Shown: piece by piece, positions 59,907 to 64,000 of the stretch
Numbering within the stretch: position 1 is the stretch's first letter
Layout: each line of letters starts with the position of its first letter
NCBI RefSeq assembly: GCF_023897065.1
Contig: NZ_JAMHIV010000024.1
Span: 62,001-126,000 of the forward strand
Direction: 5' to 3'
Source of the DNA: Crossiella sp. SN42
Lineage (GTDB): Bacteria; Actinomycetota; Actinomycetes; Mycobacteriales; Pseudonocardiaceae
Length of the DNA stretch: 64,000 nt
Program-made: the position numbers and the translations under genes
Notes under the pieces: generated by a model
The model's input: the letters and a program-made list of their open reading frames with translations, nothing else
Databases searched by the model: none
What the model was told of the DNA's origin: nothing

Positions 59907-60904
59907 CGCGGGAAGGTGAGGTTCCCCGGTCCGCCAGGGCCGGGGAACCCCGCTCGCCACATCAGCTCGTCGACCTCGCACAGCACCGACCCCGCGGTGC
60001 CGGGGGCCAGCTCCGGCGCCCCGGCCACCTGCCGGGTCCCGGCCGGTCCCGGCCCGCCGCGCAGCACCAGCGGCGAGTCGACCCTGGCCCGCCGCCACAG
60101 CGCGCCCAGCCGCTCCCCGGTCAGCTCAGCCGCCGACCCGTGCCCGGCCACCACGTCCCACAGCGGCCGCCGCCTGCTCAGCTCCCCGGCCAGCCAGCGC
60201 TCCTGCCCCGCCCCCAGCAGCGACCCGGTCTGCCGGTACTGCTGGGTGTCCACCAGCCGCAGCGCCAGCAACCGCCCCCAGCGCAGGCTCCGGTAGATCG
60301 GCATCCGCCCGCCGTCCGGCCGCGAGGCCGCCCGCAGCGGCTGGTGCTCGTAGTAGGCCCGGCAGGCCGCCACCCACTCCCCGGCCAGCTCGCCAGGCCC
60401 CCACACCGACACCTGCGGCGCACTCGCCCGGGCCAGCTGCGCGGCCGGGGTGAGCAGGCTCATCGCCCGCTCCCGAGGGTCACCGCCGGCCGTCCGGTGC
60501 TCGCCGAGCCGGAGCACCAGGTCGGCTGGCTGCGGCAGGGCGTCGCCGCTGGTCACGGCCAGCCGCAGCGGTTCCAGCGCGACCGGGTGCGGCGCGGTCC
60601 GGGTGCGCCCGGTCAGCGAGAGGTGCCTGCCGTGCCGGAAGCGGAAGAAGTACTCGGTGCTCGGTTCGAGGCCGTCCACCTCGACGTGCACGCTGTGCCC
60701 CCACTCGGGCAGCGCGTCCGTCTCGCCCGCACGCACCACCCTGGTGCCCGCCGGATCGGCGCTGAGCTGCCACCGCACGGTCAGCGGGAGGTCCGGGGCG
60801 CCGGTCAGCCGGGTCCAGAGCACCACCGAGTCCGGTTCGGGGTCACCGGAGGCCACGCCGAGGGTGAACGGGTCCTGTCGCACCTTAGGCAGGTAATCAG
60901 GCAT
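59855..60904 (-). CDS. PhoD-like protein with degraded active site (likely pseudo-enzyme)
   Basis: 349 residues, without a signal peptide. The N-terminal Ig-like PhoD domain is clear (FTLGVASGDPEPDSVVLWTRL, about 13-33). In the metallophosphatase part the ligand motifs are replaced: SCQN becomes TSGDA, LGDYIYE becomes LGEHRTA, WDDHE becomes WGPGE, and TGDVH becomes RGGPG, while the framework (SLRWG, LVDTQQYR, GAGQERWLAGELSR) is kept. It is also shorter than the usual 500. No catalysis is expected; it may bind a ligand. The ATG at 60904 starts MPDYLPK. Confidence 0.7.
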   Translation of the reverse strand: MPDYLPKVRQDPFTLGVASGDPEPDSVVLWTRLTGAPDLPLTVRWQLSADPAGTRVVRAGETDALPEWGHSVHVEVDGLEPSTEYFFRFRHGRHLSLTGRTRTAPHPVALEPLRLAVTSGDALPQPADLVLRLGEHRTAGGDPRERAMSLLTPAAQLARASAPQVSVWGPGELAGEWVAACRAYYEHQPLRAASRPDGGRMPIYRSLRWGRLLALRLVDTQQYRQTGSLLGAGQERWLAGELSRRRPLWDVVAGHGSAAELTGERLGALWRRARVDSPLVLRGGPGPAGTRQVAGAPELAPGTAGSVLCEVDELMWRAGFPGPGGPGNLTFPRQCAATALSEGSPSSAW

Positions 60905-60965
60905 GGACGTCCACCGCGTGGCGGCAAGGTGCCATTGGAGTGAATCTAGTGTTTGAATCGACGGC

Positions 60966-62390
60966 GTGGATCGAGCCGTACTGACTGACACCGTCCGCTC
61001 GCGGTGGGACAACGATGTCCTGACGAGCCTGTCCGAACTGGTCTCCGTGCCCGCGATCTCGCCGGCCTTCGACCCCGACTGGGCCCGCAACGGCCACCTG
61101 GACGCCGCCATCGAGCACGTCCGCCGCTGGCTGGTCGAGCGCGCGCTACCCGGCGCCACCGTGGACGTGGTGCGGCTGGCGGACCGGACCCCCGTGCTGC
61201 TGCTCGACCTGCCGGCGCAGCCCGGTTTCGAGGACGCGGGCACCGCGCTGCTCTACGGGCACCTGGACAAGCAGCCGCCGGTGGGTGGCTGGTCCGAGGG
61301 GCTCGGCCCGTGGACGCCGGTGCTGCGGGACGGCCGCCTCTACGGCCGGGGCTCGGCCGATGACGGCTACGCCGGCTACGCCGCGGTCACCGCGATCGAG
61401 GGCCTGCTGGCCGCCGGTGGCGCGCACGGGCGCTGCGTGGTGCTGCTGGAGACCGGCGAGGAGTCCGGCAGCCCCGACCTGCCCGCCTACCTGGAGCACC
61501 TGCGCGACCGGCTGGGCGAGGTGTCGCTGGTGGTCTGCCTGGACTCCGGCGCGGCCGACTACGAGCGGATGTGGCTGACCACCTCGCTGCGCGGCCTGGT
61601 GCAGACCCAGGTGACCGTGCGCGTGCTGGAGTCCGGCCAGCACTCCGGCTCGGCCAGCGGGGTGGTGCCCAGCTCCTTCCGCGTGCTGCGCCAGCTGCTG
61701 GACCGGCTGGAGGACTCGGCCACCGGCAAGGTGCTGCTGCCCGAGCTGAGCGCGGACATCCCGGCGGAGCGGGTGCGGGAGGCCGAGGAGGCCCTCGCCG
61801 TGCTGCCCGGCCTGCTGCTGCGGCTGTTCCCGCTGATGCCGGGCATGCGCACGGTGACAGAGGACGAGCTGGAGCTGGAGCTCAACCGCACCTGGCGGCC
61901 GACGCTGTCGGTCATCGGCGCGGACGGCCTGCCGGTGCCGGACGATGCGGGCAACGTGCTGCGCCCGCACACCACGCTGATGCTCGGCTTCCGGTTGCCG
62001 CCCACCGCGGACTCGGCCGCCGCGCTGGCCGCGGTGCGCCGCGCGCTGACCACCGACGTGCCCTACGGCGCCCAGGTGGAGCTGGCCAAGGTGGAGGCGG
62101 CCGACGGCTGGAACGCGCCGAGCCTGCGGCCCTGGCTGCGCGAGGCCCTGGACACCGCGGGCGAGCAGGTCTTCGGCACCGGCTGGAAGGCCACCGGCGA
62201 GGGCGGCTCCATCCCGTTCATGGGCCTGCTGCACGAGGCGTACCCGCAGGCGCAGTTCGTGGTCACCGGCGCACTGGGCGCGGACAGCAACGCGCACGTG
62301 CCCGATGAGTCCCTGCACCTGGACTACGCCCGCCGGATCACCGAGGCGATCTCCTACGTGCTGGACGCGCACGCCCGCTCCGGCAAGTGA
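60966..62390 (+). CDS. M20-family dipeptidase (zinc carboxypeptidase-like)
   Basis: 474 residues. Metal motifs: LYGHLDKQPP (His-x-Asp), GRGSADDGYAG (bridging Asp), LETGEESGSPDL (catalytic Glu-Glu), CLDSGAADY, and a late FVVTGALGADSNAHVPDE with the last His. The lid/dimerisation domain (about 200-330) has GQHSGSASGVVPSS. It should hydrolyse dipeptides. Transcription starts close to the PhoD-like gene's divergent promoter (61 bases). The GTG at 60966 is used; no ribosome site is obvious. Confidence 0.9.
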   Translation: MDRAVLTDTVRSRWDNDVLTSLSELVSVPAISPAFDPDWARNGHLDAAIEHVRRWLVERALPGATVDVVRLADRTPVLLLDLPAQPGFEDAGTALLYGHLDKQPPVGGWSEGLGPWTPVLRDGRLYGRGSADDGYAGYAAVTAIEGLLAAGGAHGRCVVLLETGEESGSPDLPAYLEHLRDRLGEVSLVVCLDSGAADYERMWLTTSLRGLVQTQVTVRVLESGQHSGSASGVVPSSFRVLRQLLDRLEDSATGKVLLPELSADIPAERVREAEEALAVLPGLLLRLFPLMPGMRTVTEDELELELNRTWRPTLSVIGADGLPVPDDAGNVLRPHTTLMLGFRLPPTADSAAALAAVRRALTTDVPYGAQVELAKVEAADGWNAPSLRPWLREALDTAGEQVFGTGWKATGEGGSIPFMGLLHEAYPQAQFVVTGALGADSNAHVPDESLHLDYARRITEAISYVLDAHARSGK

Positions 62391-62391
62391 G

Positions 62392-63045
62392 TTGTCAGGC
62401 CCGGATCGCTCCGGCGGTCCGGGCCTGCCGGCGGCCTGGTTCCACAGCAGGGTGCCGCCCCAGCTGACCAGCACGCCGAGCACCAGGCTGCCCAGCGGCA
62501 GCGGCGCGGCCAGCACGTCCCCGGTGCGCAGCGAAGGTGGTCGAGCCCACCACGTCGGCCGGGCGGTCCGCGGGCGACTCGCCCGAACGGCCCAGCACGC
62601 TCACCTCGCGGTACTCACCGTAGAACAGCGAACGCGGGATGACGGTGGCGCTGGAGTCCACGCAGACCAGGGCCCGGCTCCGGGATCAGTTTGATGCGAC
62701 GAGCGCGCTTCCGTGGATAGTCCGTGAACATCCGGCTGATCGCCTCGTCGTATTCGCCGTAGTCGAATTCCTCCATTCCGTCCTCAGTCACCGGGAAACC
62801 GCCGCCGAGATCCACGTAGGTCAGTTCGGGGAAGAAGTCGGACAGTTCCAGGGCGCGTGCCCCGCTCTGCGTCATCGGGCGCGAAGCCGCACGCCATGGC
62901 GAGCTTGAGGTGTCGCGCCGAGTTCACGAAGATCCCCATGCCGGGACCGCGCAGCAGCTTGAGCAGCTCGGGGTTGTTGTTCACCATCGAGGTGACAAGG
63001 GGTGCCGTACTGGCTGACGGCAGCCGAGATCGCTCTCTCGTCCAT
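62392..63045 (-). pseudogene. Frameshifted fold-type III PLP-dependent decarboxylase
   Basis: Pieces in order on the minus strand: MDERAISAAVSQYGTPCHLD (typical start), VNNNPELLKLLRGPGMGIFV with NSARHLKLAMACGFAPDD, then LTYVDLGGGFPVTED and IKLIPEPG, then SSATVIPRSLFYGEYREVSV and VSWGGTLLWNQAAGRPG. They lie in at least three frames, and the segment that should contain the PLP-lysine (KAN-type) between YGTPCHLD and NNNPELL is deleted. The parent belonged to the ornithine/diaminopimelate decarboxylase superfamily. Such loss is unlikely to be programmed frameshifting. Confidence 0.8.
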
Positions 63046-63287
63046 GGCGGGATGCGGCCCTTTCGAGGGGAGCTGCTCGAGATATCGGCGGAGAATTTTT
63101 GTAGCAGCGCGGGGAATAGGAATACCCGCTTGGCGGAGTGCTCAGCCGGTGAGCCGTAACGCCGTTAGCCCAGGTAGCGCAGCCCGCATAGTCATGGACC
63201 CGTAACCAGCCACCTGCTGTGCTACCGGCCATCCGGATGGCAGGATGCGCAGAACTTGCCCGGAAACTGACTACGAGGAGTGACACC
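63046..63287. promoter_or_regulatory. Intergenic region before the ABC binding-protein gene
   Basis: 242 bases with no gene. It holds GTAACGCCGTTAG near 63158 and the promoter region of the binding-protein gene, whose GAGGAG site is at 63275-63280. No clear operator was identified. Confidence 0.4.
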
Positions 63288-64000
63288 GTGGCCCGTCGAC
63301 CAAGACACCAGGTGCTCGCCCTGCTGCCGGTGGCAGCCCTGCTGCTCGCCGCGACCGCGTGTGGCGGCGGTGGCGGCGCCACGGCCAACGGTGTGCCGCT
63401 GGTCGAGGCAGGGAAGCTCAAGACCTGCACGCACCTGCCGTACGAGCCCTTCCAGTTCAAGGAGGGCAACGAGGTCGTCGGCTTCGACGTCGACCTGGTG
63501 AACCTGGTGGCCAAGGACCTGGGCGTCAAGCAGGAGATCGTGGACGGTCCGTTCGACACGATCGCCTCCGGCCAGGACCTCAACATCAACAAGTGCGATG
63601 TGGCCGCCGCGGGCATGACCATCACGGACACCCGCAAGCAGAACTTCGACTTCTCCGACCCGTACTTCCTGGCCACCCAGGCGCTGCTGGTCAAGAAGGG
63701 CTCCGGCATCACCAGCCTGGAGTCGCTCAAGGGCAAGAAGATGGGCGTGCAGGCCGACACCACCGGCAAGGTCTACGCGGAGAAGAACGCCGCGCCCGCC
63801 GGTGTGGAGCTGGTCACCTTCGAGGACCTCGGCCTGCTGCTGGAGTCGGTGAAGAACGGTTCGGTCGCCGCGGGCATCAACGACGACTTCGTGCTCAAGG
63901 ACTACGCCCGCAAGAACCCGGACACCGAGATGACCGCGGCGTTCAACACCAACGAGAACTACGGCATCGGCGTCCGCAAGGGCAACGACGTGCTGCTGAA
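63288..64000 (+). CDS. ABC transporter amino-acid-binding lipoprotein, N-terminal part
   Basis: At least 237 residues, running off the right edge. A lipobox signal peptide (LLAATAC, Cys about 25) is followed by a family-3 solute-binding domain: LPYEPFQF, GFDVDLVNLVAKDLG, CDVAAAGMTITDTRKQNFDFSDPYF (key TITDTRKQNFDFSDPY) and LKGKKMGVQADTTGK. It should capture glutamate, glutamine or a similar polar amino acid for an importer whose permease and ATPase probably lie downstream. The GTG at 63288 has GAGGAG 7 bases upstream. Confidence 0.9.
   Translation, partial: MARRPRHQVLALLPVAALLLAATACGGGGGATANGVPLVEAGKLKTCTHLPYEPFQFKEGNEVVGFDVDLVNLVAKDLGVKQEIVDGPFDTIASGQDLNINKCDVAAAGMTITDTRKQNFDFSDPYFLATQALLVKKGSGITSLESLKGKKMGVQADTTGKVYAEKNAAPAGVELVTFEDLGLLLESVKNGSVAAGINDDFVLKDYARKNPDTEMTAAFNTNENYGIGVRKGNDVLL

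Noticed and set aside
62392-63045. Programmed frameshifting in the decarboxylase gene
   Set aside because: Key segments, including the PLP-lysine region, are missing and no slippery site is seen; a pseudogene explains it better.
1-64000. CRISPR array, IS element, prophage or integrase
   Set aside because: No repeated spacer pattern, transposase, integrase or attachment site was recognised on either strand.

Overview
High-GC (about 70 percent), gene-dense DNA with many GTG starts, ATGA/GTGA translational overlaps and palindromic operators next to TetR, MarR and PadR genes. It reads as a chromosomal segment of a filamentous actinomycete, most likely a member of the Pseudonocardiaceae (inferred from gene content; no rRNA is present to confirm this). 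About 60 genes are called, plus three clear pseudogenes. No IS element, prophage, CRISPR array or tRNA was found.

Layout. 1-8.5 kb holds accessory metabolism: the end of a glycosidase-like gene, a serine hydrolase, a DUF4097 protein behind a repeat-rich promoter, an alcohol dehydrogenase with a divergent TetR, a RibD-like reductase, a luciferase-like oxidoreductase, a DinB protein, then dnaB. 9-22 kb is a conserved housekeeping block: rpsF-ssb-rpsR-rplI, a proline-rich surface protein, an endonuclease IV-type enzyme, two GT87-type membrane glycosyltransferases, an SGNH hydrolase, the class A PBP ponA, a DUF5318 protein, a PadR regulator and inositol-phosphate synthase. From memory this resembles the Rv0046c-Rv0058 region of Mycobacterium tuberculosis.

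22-34 kb carries a flavin monooxygenase/MarR pair, an alcohol dehydrogenase, a giant FAD/Fe-S dehydrogenase, a dead SgcJ/EcaC-type gene, a MarR-MFS operon, a PhoX phosphatase, an ACS-type MFS transporter and an SDR. 34-41 kb holds an MTA/SAH deaminase-type amidohydrolase, two tandem VanZ-RDD membrane proteins, a stand-alone nitric oxide synthase with an unusual heme-thiolate loop, trmB and a universal stress protein. 42-50 kb holds a TetR-SDR operon, a NarL-type two-component system and a tightly coupled dynamin/GrpE-like/dynamin operon followed by a calcium-repeat protein.

50-64 kb holds pckG, an XRE regulator without its usual DUF397 partner, two tandem secreted S33 peptidases, a 44-residue membrane peptide, a septum-formation-type lipoprotein, a DUF3311/monocarboxylate symporter pair, a PhoD-like protein whose metal-binding residues look lost, an M20 dipeptidase, a frameshifted PLP decarboxylase pseudogene, and the start of an amino-acid ABC transporter binding protein.

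No single large new system is evident. The best leads are the dynamin-GrpE-dynamin module, the degenerate PhoD, the divergent NOS, the TGGCACC repeat promoter and the DnaA-box-like cluster upstream of dnaB.
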